A stretch of 37,393 nucleotides of DNA. It comes from JACJWR01 sp044326505. Lineage in GTDB: Bacteria > Actinomycetota > Actinomycetes > S36-B12 > UBA10799. The notes beneath the pieces were generated by a model. That model was not told where the DNA came from, did no database searches, and worked only from the letters and a program-made list of their open reading frames with translations. Below are positions 16,339-25,406 of the stretch, in pieces. How positions within the stretch are numbered: position 1 is the stretch's first letter; every line of letters begins with the position of its first letter. The position numbers and the translations under genes are program-made. The DNA lies in contig JBIRBF010000003.1 of the NCBI GenBank assembly GCA_044326505.1, positions 1-37,393 of the forward strand, given 5' to 3'.

Positions 16339-16836
16339 CTAGCTCAGCCCAGACCCAAGGAAGTCGCCGAAGGGGATGTTGCGCACAACCGTGAAGACGC
16401 AGAGCAAGGCAGCGGCGACGATCAGCAGTCCGCGGGTGAGTCTGGGCGGCCAGGGCCGCGGTTGCGTGCCTCGCCAGGCGTGCCAGACCCACCGAGCGAG
16501 GAAGTACAGGATGAAGGGGACCGCGAGCACGAAGAAGGCGTTGTGGTCGAGCGCGCCGGCGATATCGCCGTGGGCCAGGTCGTGAGTTGCGCGCAGCCCG
16601 CCGCACCCCGGGCAGTCCACGCCCAACAGGTACTTCGTCGGACAGAGCGGGTAGTGACCCGGCTCGTTGGGATCCACCACGGCGAGCAGGGTGGTCGCAG
16701 CGGCCAAGCCGCCGATGGTCGCAAGCGGTGAGATCATGCGGCGCGCGCGACCGCGCGGGCTCGAGCCGGGGACCTGACCCATCTGCGCGGATGCACCCGA
16801 GGAGGCATCGGCATGTGTCGGCGGGGCGATTGACAT
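16339..16836 (-). CDS. DUF2752 membrane protein of the trp cluster
   Basis: 165 aa. It carries the DUF2752 pattern: DPNEPGHYPLCP (55-66), CPGCGGLRATHDLAHGD (75-91, Cys75 and Cys78) and a conserved Asn in DHNAF. There are about three membrane segments, at 37-54, 100-117 and 135-155, after a disordered cytoplasmic start. The biochemical function is unknown. Genes of this family often sit beside trpC in actinomycetes. It starts 9 bases after the CD225 gene and precedes trpC, which fits co-transcription. The paired cysteines could bind metal, but that is a guess. Confidence 0.85.
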   Translation of the reverse strand: MSIAPPTHADASSGASAQMGQVPGSSPRGRARRMISPLATIGGLAAATTLLAVVDPNEPGHYPLCPTKYLLGVDCPGCGGLRATHDLAHGDIAGALDHNAFFVLAVPFILYFLARWVWHAWRGTQPRPWPPRLTRGLLIVAAALLCVFTVVRNIPFGDFLGSGLS

Positions 16837-16845
16837 GGCGGCTAC

Positions 16846-17124
16846 CTACTCCCTCATCCGGTCGACGACCGAGAACATCGATCCAGTGGCGAGGCTGAGC
16901 ACCACGAGCAGCAGGAACACCCCGAAGCCCAGCAACGTCCACAGCCGAGCCCGCCGCGAGGCCCGCAACGCACCGGCTGGATCATCATGATCCCACATGA
17001 CCCGCACCTGTGCGGCGAAGTAAATCGCGACCACCCCCGTGAGGGGGAAGCAGCACAGGGTTGTGAGGACGGCTGGGACCAGCCAGGAGTTCGGCGGTTG
17101 GGCTCCCGGCCGATGCTCATCCAT
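16846..17124 (-). CDS. CD225/dispanin family small membrane protein
   Basis: 92 aa. The pattern PNSWLVPAVLTTLCCFP with VVAIYFAAQV, a hydrophilic loop ending GALRASRRARLWT, and a second membrane segment (about 62-82) is that of the CD225 (interferon-induced transmembrane) superfamily. The Cys-Cys pair in the first segment is typical. Bacterial members have no established role. ATG at 17124 lies 11 bases after the kinase stop, with GAGGG in the end of the kinase gene as ribosome-binding site. The gene sits between the kinase and the DUF2752 gene. Confidence 0.85.
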   Translation of the reverse strand: MDEHRPGAQPPNSWLVPAVLTTLCCFPLTGVVAIYFAAQVRVMWDHDDPAGALRASRRARLWTLLGFGVFLLLVVLSLATGSMFSVVDRMRE

Positions 17125-17135
17125 GGGTATAGAGC

Positions 17136-18596
<1,461 letters not shown>

Positions 18597-18608
18597 GTGC
18601 TGACCCGA

Positions 18609-19292
18609 TCAGCCGGAAGCGTCGGGGTCGGCCTTGTAGCCGTAGCCGCGAACCGTGCGGATGAGCTCCGGATTGCCGAGCTTGCTGCGCAGCTGGGCGA
18701 TGTGGACGTCCACAGTGCGGGTGGTGACGACGCTTGAGTAGCCCCACACCTCGCTGAGCAGCTGCTCGCGGGTAAAGACCCGGCCGGGCTTGGCCATCAA
18801 ATGCGCGAGCAGGTCAAATTCGGTCGCGGTGAGGGCGACCTCCTTGCCAGCCACCATGCACTGCCGAGAGTCCCGGTTGAGCACGACCTCCCCCAGAGTC
18901 AGCTCGTCAGCAACGGTCACGCCTTGGCTGCGGCGGAGGACAGCCTTCAGCCGGGCGACGACCTCGCGCGGGCTGAATGGCTTGGTGATGTAGTCGTCAG
19001 CACCGAGTTCCAGGCCGATGACGCGGTCGATTTCGTCATCGCGGGCGGTACAGAACAGCACCGGCGTCCAGTCGCCCTCCCCTCGCAGCGTCCGGCACAC
19101 CTCCGTGCCGTCCATCGTCGGCAGCCCCACGTCGAGGATGATCGCCGCCGGCCGCTGCTGCCGCACGACGTCGAGCGCCTCGCCACCGTCGCCGACGATG
19201 AGCACTGAGTACCCGTCGCGGGCGAGGTAGAGCTTGAGCAGGTCGGCGATGTTGCGCTCGTCCTCGACAACGAGGATCAGTCCGCGGTTCAC
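18609..19292 (-). CDS. OmpR/PhoB-family response regulator
   Basis: 227 aa. The receiver domain (about 5-120) has acidic pocket Glu10/Asp11, phospho-acceptor Asp54 (ILDVGLP), Thr82 and Lys104 (TKPFSPRE). The winged-helix DNA-binding domain covers about 130-223 and ends with TRTVDVHIAQLRSKLG and IRTVRGYGYK. Start is GTG at 19292, 10 bases after the HGxxPAAW gene stop. It is followed by its kinase. Targets cannot be read from this window; regulation of its own neighbourhood is possible. Confidence 0.95.
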   Translation of the reverse strand: MNRGLILVVEDERNIADLLKLYLARDGYSVLIVGDGGEALDVVRQQRPAAIILDVGLPTMDGTEVCRTLRGEGDWTPVLFCTARDDEIDRVIGLELGADDYITKPFSPREVVARLKAVLRRSQGVTVADELTLGEVVLNRDSRQCMVAGKEVALTATEFDLLAHLMAKPGRVFTREQLLSEVWGYSSVVTTRTVDVHIAQLRSKLGNPELIRTVRGYGYKADPDASG

Positions 19293-19302
19293 CGGCGCGG
19301 GC

Positions 19303-19533
19303 TCAGTGCTGCTCGGCGGCCTGGTCGTCGTCCTGGGCGGCGCCGTAGCCGCGCATCGACATGACCTTGCCGACGATAGCCCCGACAGCGACGAACGCCA
19401 CCGAGGTCCAGAACAGCCACGGCAGCGAGAGAACGACGGCCAGGCACCCGACGCTGAACGCGATCATGATGATCGTCACGGCGGTCCAGGCGGCCGGGGT
19501 CTGGCCGTGGTTGTCGTGGACGTCTGCGGACAT
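19303..19533 (-). CDS. HGxxPAAW motif small membrane protein
   Basis: 76 aa. The N-terminus has the diagnostic HGQTPAAWTAV (9-19), followed by two membrane segments (about 19-38 and 42-60) and an acidic tail. This family is a marker of actinomycete trp operons, and its function is unknown. ATG at 19533 has a strong ribosome-binding site (GAGGAG). It lies between the tryptophan-associated membrane protein and the response regulator. Confidence 0.88.
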   Translation of the reverse strand: MSADVHDNHGQTPAAWTAVTIIMIAFSVGCLAVVLSLPWLFWTSVAFVAVGAIVGKVMSMRGYGAAQDDDQAAEQH

Positions 19534-19591
19534 CGTCGTTCTCCTCAGTGGTCTGCCCGGCGGGTGATCCGTCGGGTGCTGCGGTTGGGGG

Positions 19592-20209
19592 TCATTGTGG
19601 CACTTCCGGCGCCGTCGTGGGATCTTCGCCGCGATCTAGCGCGTCCCACAGTTGCGCCGGGCTAAGCTCGGCACCTTCCGACGGCACGCTAGTCCCGTTC
19701 CTCTGGGCGGCGGCGGCCGGGGTAGATCGCTCGTAGCGGCCGCCCATGGCCGGCCACCGCGCCCCCCGCAGGACAGTCGCCCCGGCGCTTGCCCCCGCAA
19801 GGGCCAACCCGCCGACCGCCACCAGCCACCAGGTCGAGCCCTCCATGGCTACGGGCGCCATGCCGAGGGAGTCAGACAGCCGGTTGGTCGCGTTCGCCGG
19901 CAACCCGGAGCCGACATCGATACAGGCCCAGCTACCGGCGACGGCCGCCACCAGGAGCACGACAGCCAGTACTCGTCGGGCCACACCCTTCGTCGCGACG
20001 ATGCCGGCGACGCCGGCTAGCAGCAGCACGCCGACACCGGCGGCCACCGGCACCAGGGCGCGACCGGGGATCTCCGCGACCACCATCGGCACCTGGCCAC
20101 CTCCGGCGCTCGCGGTCACCCAGGGTCGGCCCACAGCCCACAGCGCGACAGCGGCACCCGCACCCAGGCCCACAAGAGCTGCCGCGTACTCCCGGCCCGG
20201 CGCCGTCAT
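19592..20209 (-). CDS. Tryptophan-associated transmembrane protein (Trp_oprn_chp family)
   Basis: 205 aa. Four membrane segments at about 10-28, 50-70, 78-97 and 126-147, with the GRPWV and ALVPVAAGVGVLLLAGV features typical of the TIGR02234 family found downstream of trpE in actinomycetes. The C-terminal 55 residues are cytoplasmic and end in an acidic stretch with SPAQLWDALDRGEDPT, also common in the family. ATG at 20209 overlaps the trpE stop (ATGA). Function is not established; a role in Trp uptake or sensing is only suggested by synteny. Confidence 0.87.
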   Translation of the reverse strand: MTAPGREYAAALVGLGAGAAVALWAVGRPWVTASAGGGQVPMVVAEIPGRALVPVAAGVGVLLLAGVAGIVATKGVARRVLAVVLLVAAVAGSWACIDVGSGLPANATNRLSDSLGMAPVAMEGSTWWLVAVGGLALAGASAGATVLRGARWPAMGGRYERSTPAAAAQRNGTSVPSEGAELSPAQLWDALDRGEDPTTAPEVPQ

Positions 20210-21807
20210 CTGGAGCCGCGGGCCGGGCGCGGCGAGCGCAAGGTGGCGGCGACGGCGACGGCGCGCAGCACCGCCATCGCCTTCGTCCGGCACTCCTCGT
20301 GCTCGGCGGCCGGATCCGAGTCCGCCACGATGCCCGCGCCGGCCTGCACGTAGGCCGTTCCATCGCGCAGTACGGCAGTGCGGATCGCGATGGCGGTGTC
20401 CATGTCGCCGGCGAAGTCCAGGTAGCCCACGCAGCCGGCGTACAGGCCTCGCCGAGCGGGCTCGAGGTCATCGATGATCTCCATCGCCCGCGGCTTGGGC
20501 GCACCCGACAGGGTGCCCGCGGGAAAAGTCGCAGCCAGCAGCTCGACCGCGGTGCGGCCTGGCTGCAGCCGGCCAATGACGGTGGACACGATGTGCATGA
20601 CGTGCGAGAAGCGCTCGACCTCCATGAACTCCACGACATCGACCGACCCCGGCTGGCACACCCGCCCCAGATCGTTGCGGCCCAGATCGACGAGCATCAG
20701 GTGCTCTGCCCGTTCCTTCTCGTCGGCCAGCAACTCCTCGGCCAGTCGCTGGTCGTCCTCCTCGGTGTGGCCGCGCGGCCGGGTGCCCGCGATGGGATGG
20801 AGCAGGGCCTCCCCCTCAACCAGCTTCACCAGTGCCTCGGGGCTGGAGCCGACGATGTCGTAGGCCACCACGTCGCCCAGGTACTCCTCGCCGCTGGGGT
20901 CCGCTGCGCCCGCCGGGTCAGGCATGCGGAACAGGTACATGTAGGGGCTTGGGTTGGAGGCCCGCAGCACCCGGTACACGTCCAGCGCACTCGCCGGGCA
21001 TGGTGCCTCGAACCGTTGCGAGAGCACGATCTGGAACGCATCGCCGGCTCGGATGTGCTCCTTGGCTGCCTCGACGACGGCCAGGTAGTCGTCCCGACCG
21101 GTGCGAGAGGCGAACTCCACCGGCACCCCGGTGTCCACCTGGTGGACGCCATCGGCCACGGGTCGGCACAGCTCGGAGGTCATGCGCTCGATCCGCCCCG
21201 AGGCGTCGGCGTACGCGGCGGCAGCGCGCTCGGGCGAGTTGTCGTAGTTGATGGCATTGGCGATAAGCCAGACGCTGCCCTCGTGGTGGTCGAACACCGC
21301 CAGATCCGTGGCCAGCAGCATGGCGATCTCCGGCAGGCCCAGCTCATCCGGGTTGGCATCGGGCAGCCGCTCCCAGCGCCGCACGATGTCGTAGCCCAGT
21401 GCGCCGACGAGGCCACCCGTGAGCGGCGGCAGCCCCGGCAGCCGCGGGGTGGCCAGCGCGGCGAGGACCTCGGCGAGCAGCTCCTCCGGCGGCCCCTCCG
21501 CCCGCAAGCCCGCCGGCACCCGGCCGAACCACGCACCCCGCCCGCCGGAATCGGTCAGGTAGGCCGACGAGCGCACGCCGACGAAGCTGTACCGCGTCCA
21601 GGCCCCGCCCTGCTCTGCGGACTCGAGCAGGAAGGTGCCGGGTCGCTCCGCGGCCAGTGCCCGGTACAGGCTGATGGGGGTGAGGCCGTCTGCGAGCAGG
21701 CGGCGGCACACCGGGATGACGCGACGGTCGGCGGCGAGCTCCACGAACTCCTCGGGGCCGGGTGCGATGCGGCCGTCGGCTCCGAGCGATGCGTAGGCCG
21801 AGGTCAT
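20206..21807 (-). CDS. trpE: Anthranilate synthase component I (TrpE)
   Basis: 533 aa. It makes anthranilate from chorismate with ammonia from the partner TrpG. The tryptophan feedback site is intact: LLES (around 60) and NPSPYMYLF (about 291). Catalytic-domain motifs include PIAGTRPRG, EERAEHLMLVDLGRNDLG-like residues (here EKERAEHLMLVDLGRN), FPAGTLSGAPK and the C-terminal QAGAGIVADSDP. No trpG or trpD lies nearby, so the amidotransferase must be encoded elsewhere. ATG at 21807 has AGGAG upstream. A 10-bp hairpin separates it from hisI. Confidence 0.96.
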   Translation of the reverse strand: MTSAYASLGADGRIAPGPEEFVELAADRRVIPVCRRLLADGLTPISLYRALAAERPGTFLLESAEQGGAWTRYSFVGVRSSAYLTDSGGRGAWFGRVPAGLRAEGPPEELLAEVLAALATPRLPGLPPLTGGLVGALGYDIVRRWERLPDANPDELGLPEIAMLLATDLAVFDHHEGSVWLIANAINYDNSPERAAAAYADASGRIERMTSELCRPVADGVHQVDTGVPVEFASRTGRDDYLAVVEAAKEHIRAGDAFQIVLSQRFEAPCPASALDVYRVLRASNPSPYMYLFRMPDPAGAADPSGEEYLGDVVAYDIVGSSPEALVKLVEGEALLHPIAGTRPRGHTEEDDQRLAEELLADEKERAEHLMLVDLGRNDLGRVCQPGSVDVVEFMEVERFSHVMHIVSTVIGRLQPGRTAVELLAATFPAGTLSGAPKPRAMEIIDDLEPARRGLYAGCVGYLDFAGDMDTAIAIRTAVLRDGTAYVQAGAGIVADSDPAAEHEECRTKAMAVLRAVAVAATLRSPRPARGSR

Positions 21808-21825
21808 GTGGGCTCCTGTGGTTGA

Positions 21826-21856
21826 CGGCGCTGGGAACCATTGTGGCCCAGCGCCG
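21826..21856. terminator. 10-bp hairpin between hisI and trpE
   Basis: CGGCGCTGGG (21826-21835) pairs perfectly with CCCAGCGCCG (21847-21856) around an 11-base loop. It lies 12 bases past the hisI stop and about 19 bases before the trpE ATG. It could terminate hisI transcripts or tune entry into trpE. I looked for a Trp-codon leader peptide and found none, so classical attenuation is not supported. No U-tract follows on the minus strand. Confidence 0.5.
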
Positions 21857-21867
21857 CGACCTGCTCG

Positions 21868-22281
21868 TCAGGCCTGCGGCGCGCCGTGGTCGGCGAGGTC
21901 CACCCGCAGGGTGTCGAAGCAACTGCCCAGGCCGGTGTGACAGGCGGGTCCGGTCTGGTCCACCGAGAGGAGCAGGGCGTCGCCGTCGCAGTCCACGCTG
22001 ATCGAGCGCACATGCTGGACGTGGCCCGACGTCTCGCCCTTGACCCAGTACTCGCCGCGCGAGCGCGACCAATACGTCGCCCGCCCGGTGGCGACCGTGC
22101 GCCGCACGGCCTCGGCGTCCATCCAGGCCACCATCAGTACCTCGCCGGAACCGTGCCGCTGGACGACCGCGCACACCAGACCGCGAGCATCGGGGCGCCA
22201 CGGAGCGCCGGGAATCGGCGGGTCATCCGGGTTGGGCGGCACAGGCATGGCGGGCACGCCCGCCATCCTGCCAGGCGGCAT
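21868..22281 (-). CDS. hisI: Phosphoribosyl-AMP cyclohydrolase (HisI)
   Basis: 137 aa. It opens the purine ring of PR-AMP, step 3 of histidine synthesis. Signatures: EVLMVAWMD, TYWSRSRGEYWVKGETSGHVQ and the metal-site DCDGDAL with the Cys residues of DCD, ACHTG and GSCF. There is no HisE domain fused, so PR-ATP pyrophosphatase is separate. The ATG at 22281 follows GTGGGG; the ATG at 22248 (MPVPP) is an equally possible start and would remove 11 residues. It is separated from the main his operon by the oppositely directed 22339 gene. Confidence 0.93.
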   Translation of the reverse strand: MPPGRMAGVPAMPVPPNPDDPPIPGAPWRPDARGLVCAVVQRHGSGEVLMVAWMDAEAVRRTVATGRATYWSRSRGEYWVKGETSGHVQHVRSISVDCDGDALLLSVDQTGPACHTGLGSCFDTLRVDLADHGAPQA

Positions 22282-22326
22282 CCGGCCCCACGACGGGTGG
22301 CGTTAGCGGTGCGGCCGCGTGCCGCC

Positions 22327-22338
22327 TAGGGTGGTCTC
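22327..22338 (+). promoter_or_regulatory. Predicted -10 box for a leaderless TIGR03085 gene transcript
   Basis: TAGGGT (22327-22332) is followed by six bases (22333-22338) and ATG at 22339. The spacing is the standard one for a leaderless actinobacterial mRNA. The bases before the ATG do not form a ribosome-binding site at proper distance. Confidence 0.5.
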
Positions 22339-22980
22339 ATGTCTGACGTGGATCTAGCCAAGAGCGAGCGAGCCGCCATCTGCGCCCTGCTGGACCAGGT
22401 GGGCCCTGATCAGCCCACGCTGTGCGAAGGCTGGACAACCAGGGACCTCACAGCCCACCTGGTGGTGCGCGAGGCGCGCCCCGACGCCTCTGCCGGCATC
22501 CTGGTCAAGCCGCTGGAGTTCTGGACCGAGAAGGTGCAGAACGACGCCGCCAAGAAGCCCTTCGGGTATCTGGTGGGGCAGGTGCGCAACGGGCCGCCGA
22601 CGCTGAGCTTCTTCGCGCTCCCGGGCATCGACGCCCTGGCCAACTCCATGGAGTACCTGATCCACCACGAGGACGTCCGACGCGGCCAGCCCGGCTGGGC
22701 ACCCCGGGAGCTCGACGAGGCCACCCGGGACCAGGTCTGGAAGCGACTGCGCGGGTCCAAGCGGATGCTGTTCCGCAACGCCACAGTGCCCGTCGCCCTC
22801 GACCCCACCGACGTCACCCACGGCCACCCGGTCGAGGCGCCGCCGCACGGCGTCGTGCTGCGCGGGCCGGTGGTGGAGCTCGCCCTGCACGCCCATGGCC
22901 GGTCCGCGGTCGTCGGCCTCGTGGTCGATGGCGACGATGCGGCCGTAGCCAAGTACGAGGAGACCCGGCTAGGGGTCTGA
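22339..22980 (+). CDS. TIGR03085-type DinB-like metal-binding protein
   Basis: 213 aa. The N-terminal half has the maleylpyruvate isomerase/DinB-like four-helix pattern: LCEGWTTRDLTAHLVVREARPDA (about 29-50, His40) and EYLIHHEDVRRGQPGW (105-120, His109/His110). The three His or Glu positions would bind a divalent metal. Related enzymes use mycothiol, an actinomycete thiol, but no substrate is known for this subfamily. It converges on hisF and is divergent from hisI. It splits hisI from the other his genes; no functional link is evident. Confidence 0.85.
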   Translation: MSDVDLAKSERAAICALLDQVGPDQPTLCEGWTTRDLTAHLVVREARPDASAGILVKPLEFWTEKVQNDAAKKPFGYLVGQVRNGPPTLSFFALPGIDALANSMEYLIHHEDVRRGQPGWAPRELDEATRDQVWKRLRGSKRMLFRNATVPVALDPTDVTHGHPVEAPPHGVVLRGPVVELALHAHGRSAVVGLVVDGDDAAVAKYEETRLGV

Positions 22981-23018
22981 ACCCTGGCCAAGACGGCCGG
23001 CCCCGCCGCGGCTGGCGG

Positions 23019-23795
23019 CTACCGGCGGACCTGGATTCCCGCGCCCGCCATCGTGGCCTTGACGTCGGCGATCGTGAATTCGCCGAAGTGAAACACGCTC
23101 GCGGCGAGCACCGCATCGGCGCCCGCGTGCACAGCGGGTGCGAAATCGCTCAGCGCACCTGCACCGCCGGAGGCGATCACCGGCACCGGCGACACCGCCC
23201 GCGCCGCAGCGATCATCGCTGTGTCGAATCCGGCCTTCGTGCCATCGGCATCCATCGAGTTCAACAGGATCTCGCCCGCGCCGAGCTCCACGGCCTGCTC
23301 GATCCACTCGATGGCGTCTCGGCCGGTGCCGCGGCGTCCGCCGTGCGTGGTCACCTCGTAGCCGCTGGCCGTCGGCAGTGCGCCGGCTGGCACCCGCCTG
23401 GCATCCACGCTGAGCACGACGCACTGCGCGCCGAACCTTTCGGCAGCCTCGCGCAGCAGCTCCGGTCGGGCGATGGCCGCCGTGTTCACGCCCACCTTGT
23501 CCGCGCCCGCCCGCAGCAGCAGGTCGAAGTCGGCCGGGCTGCGCACCCCGCCGCCGACCGTCAGCGGGATGAAGACTTCCTCCGCGGTTCGGCTGACTAC
23601 CTCGTACATGGTCGAGCGATCGGAGCTCGACGCCGTGATGTCCAGGAACACCAACTCGTCGGCACCCTGCTCGCCATAGGCGCGAGCGAGCGCCACCGGG
23701 TCCCCGGCATCGCGCAGATCCACGAAGTTGACGCCCTTCACCACGCGACCGGCATCGACGTCCAGGCACGGGATGACACGCACGGACAGCGTCAC
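23019..23795 (-). CDS. hisF: Imidazole glycerol phosphate synthase cyclase subunit (HisF)
   Basis: 258 aa, TIM barrel. It uses ammonia from HisH to make imidazole glycerol phosphate and AICAR. Catalytic Asp12 (RVIPCLDVDAGRVVKG) and Asp131 (VLSVDARR) are in place, and the phosphate sites GGGVRS and ASGGAG are present. The start is GTG at 23795, which overlaps the priA stop as GTGA; the longer open frame is priA shadow. It is the last gene of the his operon. Confidence 0.96.
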   Translation of the reverse strand: MTLSVRVIPCLDVDAGRVVKGVNFVDLRDAGDPVALARAYGEQGADELVFLDITASSSDRSTMYEVVSRTAEEVFIPLTVGGGVRSPADFDLLLRAGADKVGVNTAAIARPELLREAAERFGAQCVVLSVDARRVPAGALPTASGYEVTTHGGRRGTGRDAIEWIEQAVELGAGEILLNSMDADGTKAGFDTAMIAAARAVSPVPVIASGGAGALSDFAPAVHAGADAVLAASVFHFGEFTIADVKATMAGAGIQVRR

Positions 23796-24547
23796 TCGTC
23801 GGTCTCCTGAGCCTCCCGCGCACCGGCGACCCCCTGCACTTCGGCGAGCGCCTGGGGCAGGGTGAACGCCCCCGCGTACAGGGCCTTGCCCACGATCGCA
23901 CCCTCGACGCCGGCATCGTGCAGTCCGGCCAGCAGCCGCAGGTCGGCCAGGCTGCTCACGCCACCCGAGGCAACCACCGGGCGATCCGTAGCGGCGCAGA
24001 CGCTGCGCAGCAGATCGACGTTCGGGCCGGTCATGGTGCCATCGCGGCGCACGTCGGTGACGACGTATCGCGCGCACCCCTCGGAGTCGAGCCGGGCCAG
24101 CACCTCGAACAGTTCGCCGCCCTCGCTCGTCCAGCCCCGGGCCGCCAGCGTGGTGCCGCGGACGTCCAGGCCGACCGCGACGCGGTCGCCGTGCTCCGCG
24201 ATTGCCCGGGCGCACCAGACGGGGTCCTCCAGCGCCGCGGTGCCGATGTTGACCCGGCGGCAGCCGGTGGCCAGAGCGGCCCGCAACGACTCGTCGTCGC
24301 GGATGCCACCGGACAGCTCAACGTCGACATCCAGGGCGGCGACCACTTGGGCCAGCTGCGCGCGGTTGCTTCCCCGGCCGAAGGCGGCGTCGAGGTCAAC
24401 CAAGTGGATCCACTGCGCGCCGGAGTCCTGCCAGGCGAGTGCGGCGGCGAGTGGATCCCCGTAGGCCGTCTCGGTGCCGGCCTCGCCTTGGACCAGCCGC
24501 ACGGCGACGCCGTCGGCGACATCGACGGCGGGCAGCAGTTCGAACAT
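23792..24547 (-). CDS. priA: PriA: bifunctional HisA / TrpF isomerase
   Basis: 251 aa, TIM barrel. It isomerises ProFAR (histidine path) and, in actinomycetes lacking trpF, also PRA (tryptophan path). Catalytic Asp9 (LPAVDVADG) and Asp169 (RRDGTMTGPN) are conserved. Arg137 and Trp139 in AARGW match the two residues that PriA enzymes swap between the HisA and TrpF conformations. No trpF is present among the trp genes of this window, which agrees with dual use. ATG at 24547 has GAGAGG upstream. It is coupled to hisF. Confidence 0.93.
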   Translation of the reverse strand: MFELLPAVDVADGVAVRLVQGEAGTETAYGDPLAAALAWQDSGAQWIHLVDLDAAFGRGSNRAQLAQVVAALDVDVELSGGIRDDESLRAALATGCRRVNIGTAALEDPVWCARAIAEHGDRVAVGLDVRGTTLAARGWTSEGGELFEVLARLDSEGCARYVVTDVRRDGTMTGPNVDLLRSVCAATDRPVVASGGVSSLADLRLLAGLHDAGVEGAIVGKALYAGAFTLPQALAEVQGVAGAREAQETDE

Positions 24548-24596
24548 GTGGACCTCTCTGACTGTGGTGCGGCGTGGACGGGATGAGCGTGACGAT

Positions 24597-24610
24597 TGAT
24601 CAGCTGATCA
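24597..24610. repeat. 14-bp perfect palindrome over the hisH stop
   Basis: TGATCAGCTGATCA reads the same on both strands and contains the hisH stop codon (24610-24608). With no loop it is a poor hairpin, so an operator or a chance palindrome is more likely. The remaining gap to priA (24548-24596) shows only the priA ribosome-binding site. Confidence 0.4.
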
Positions 24611-25246
24611 GCGCAGGGAATCGACCCAATTGCCCAGCAGCGCCAGACCCGCGTCGCCGGACTTCTCGGGATGGAACTGCGTGGCCGTCAGGGGGCCGTT
24701 CTCGACCGCGGCGACGAACCCGCCGCCGTAGTCGCAGCGGGTGACGAGCGGCGGTGTGAGGAGGGAGTCCGCCAGATCCAGCTTCTTGGCCGCGTAGGAG
24801 TGCACGAAGTAGAACCGCTCATCGGCCACACCGGCGAACAGCTGCGAGCCCTCGGGCACCTCGACGGTGTTCCAACCCATGTGCGGGAGCACCTCGGCCT
24901 CCAGCCGCACCACGTCCCCCGGCCACTCGTCGAATCCCGGCACGCGCTCGCCGTGCTCCTCCCCGGCTGTGAACATCACCTGCATGCCGACGCAGATCCC
25001 GAGGACGGGGCGAGCGCCGGCCAGCCGGACATCGACGATGCGGGGCGCGTCCACGGATCGCAGCCCGGCCATACAGGCGGCGAATGCGCCCACGCCGGGA
25101 ACGACGAGCCCGTCGCACTCCTGGGCGGCGCGGTGGTCCGCGGTCACCTCAACCGCGGCCCCGACCGCTTCCAGCGCCCTGGCAGCCGAGTGCAGGTTGC
25201 CCGAGCCATAGTCCAGCACGGTTACCTTCGGGCGGGCACCGCTCAC
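24608..25246 (-). CDS. hisH: Imidazole glycerol phosphate synthase glutaminase subunit (HisH)
   Basis: 212 aa class I glutamine amidotransferase that feeds ammonia to HisF. The catalytic triad is visible: Cys85 (LGICVGMQ), His192 and Glu194 (QFHPEKSG). The oxyanion-loop region PGVGAF is at 50-55. The start is GTG at 25246, overlapping the stop of the small membrane ORF as GTGA. It is followed by priA after 60 bases. Confidence 0.95.
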   Translation of the reverse strand: MSGARPKVTVLDYGSGNLHSAARALEAVGAAVEVTADHRAAQECDGLVVPGVGAFAACMAGLRSVDAPRIVDVRLAGARPVLGICVGMQVMFTAGEEHGERVPGFDEWPGDVVRLEAEVLPHMGWNTVEVPEGSQLFAGVADERFYFVHSYAAKKLDLADSLLTPPLVTRCDYGGGFVAAVENGPLTATQFHPEKSGDAGLALLGNWVDSLR

Positions 25247-25404
25247 GCCGGATCCCACCACAGCACGGCGCCGATGACGCAGAGGATCGCCGCTACGGCC
25301 AGCCCAGCCACCAGCACCCAGCGGCGGGTCTTGGCGAACGAGTAAACGCCGCCGACGAAGAAGCCGGCGAGCGCCAGCAACACGAGCGACCACCAGCTGT
25401 TCAT
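25243..25404 (-). CDS. 53-aa two-segment membrane protein between hisB and hisH
   Basis: ATG at 25404 is two bases after the hisB stop, and the TGA (25245-25243) overlaps the hisH GTG. The 53 residues contain two hydrophobic segments, about 5-21 and 29-50, joined by a basic turn (SFAKTRR), ending WWDPA. Tight coupling on both sides supports that it is translated. Ribosome-binding purines (AGGGTG) lie in the end of hisB. Small membrane ORFs occur at this point in other actinomycete his operons as far as I recall. No family or function is recognised. Confidence 0.75.
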   Translation of the reverse strand: MNSWWSLVLLALAGFFVGGVYSFAKTRRWVLVAGLAVAAILCVIGAVLWWDPA

Positions 25405-25406
25405 GG

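Noticed and set aside
19789..21825. 678-codon plus-strand frame antisense to trpE
   Set aside because: TrpE on the minus strand is unequivocal. The plus frame is Arg/His/Pro-rich shadow sequence.
21808..21867. Trp leader peptide for attenuation of trpE
   Set aside because: No short frame with tandem Trp codons exists before trpE, and no competing pair of stems was found, only one hairpin.
22981..23018. Terminator between the convergent 22339 gene and hisF
   Set aside because: Only a four-pair GGCC/GGCC stem could be drawn in this G+C-rich gap, which is not better than chance.
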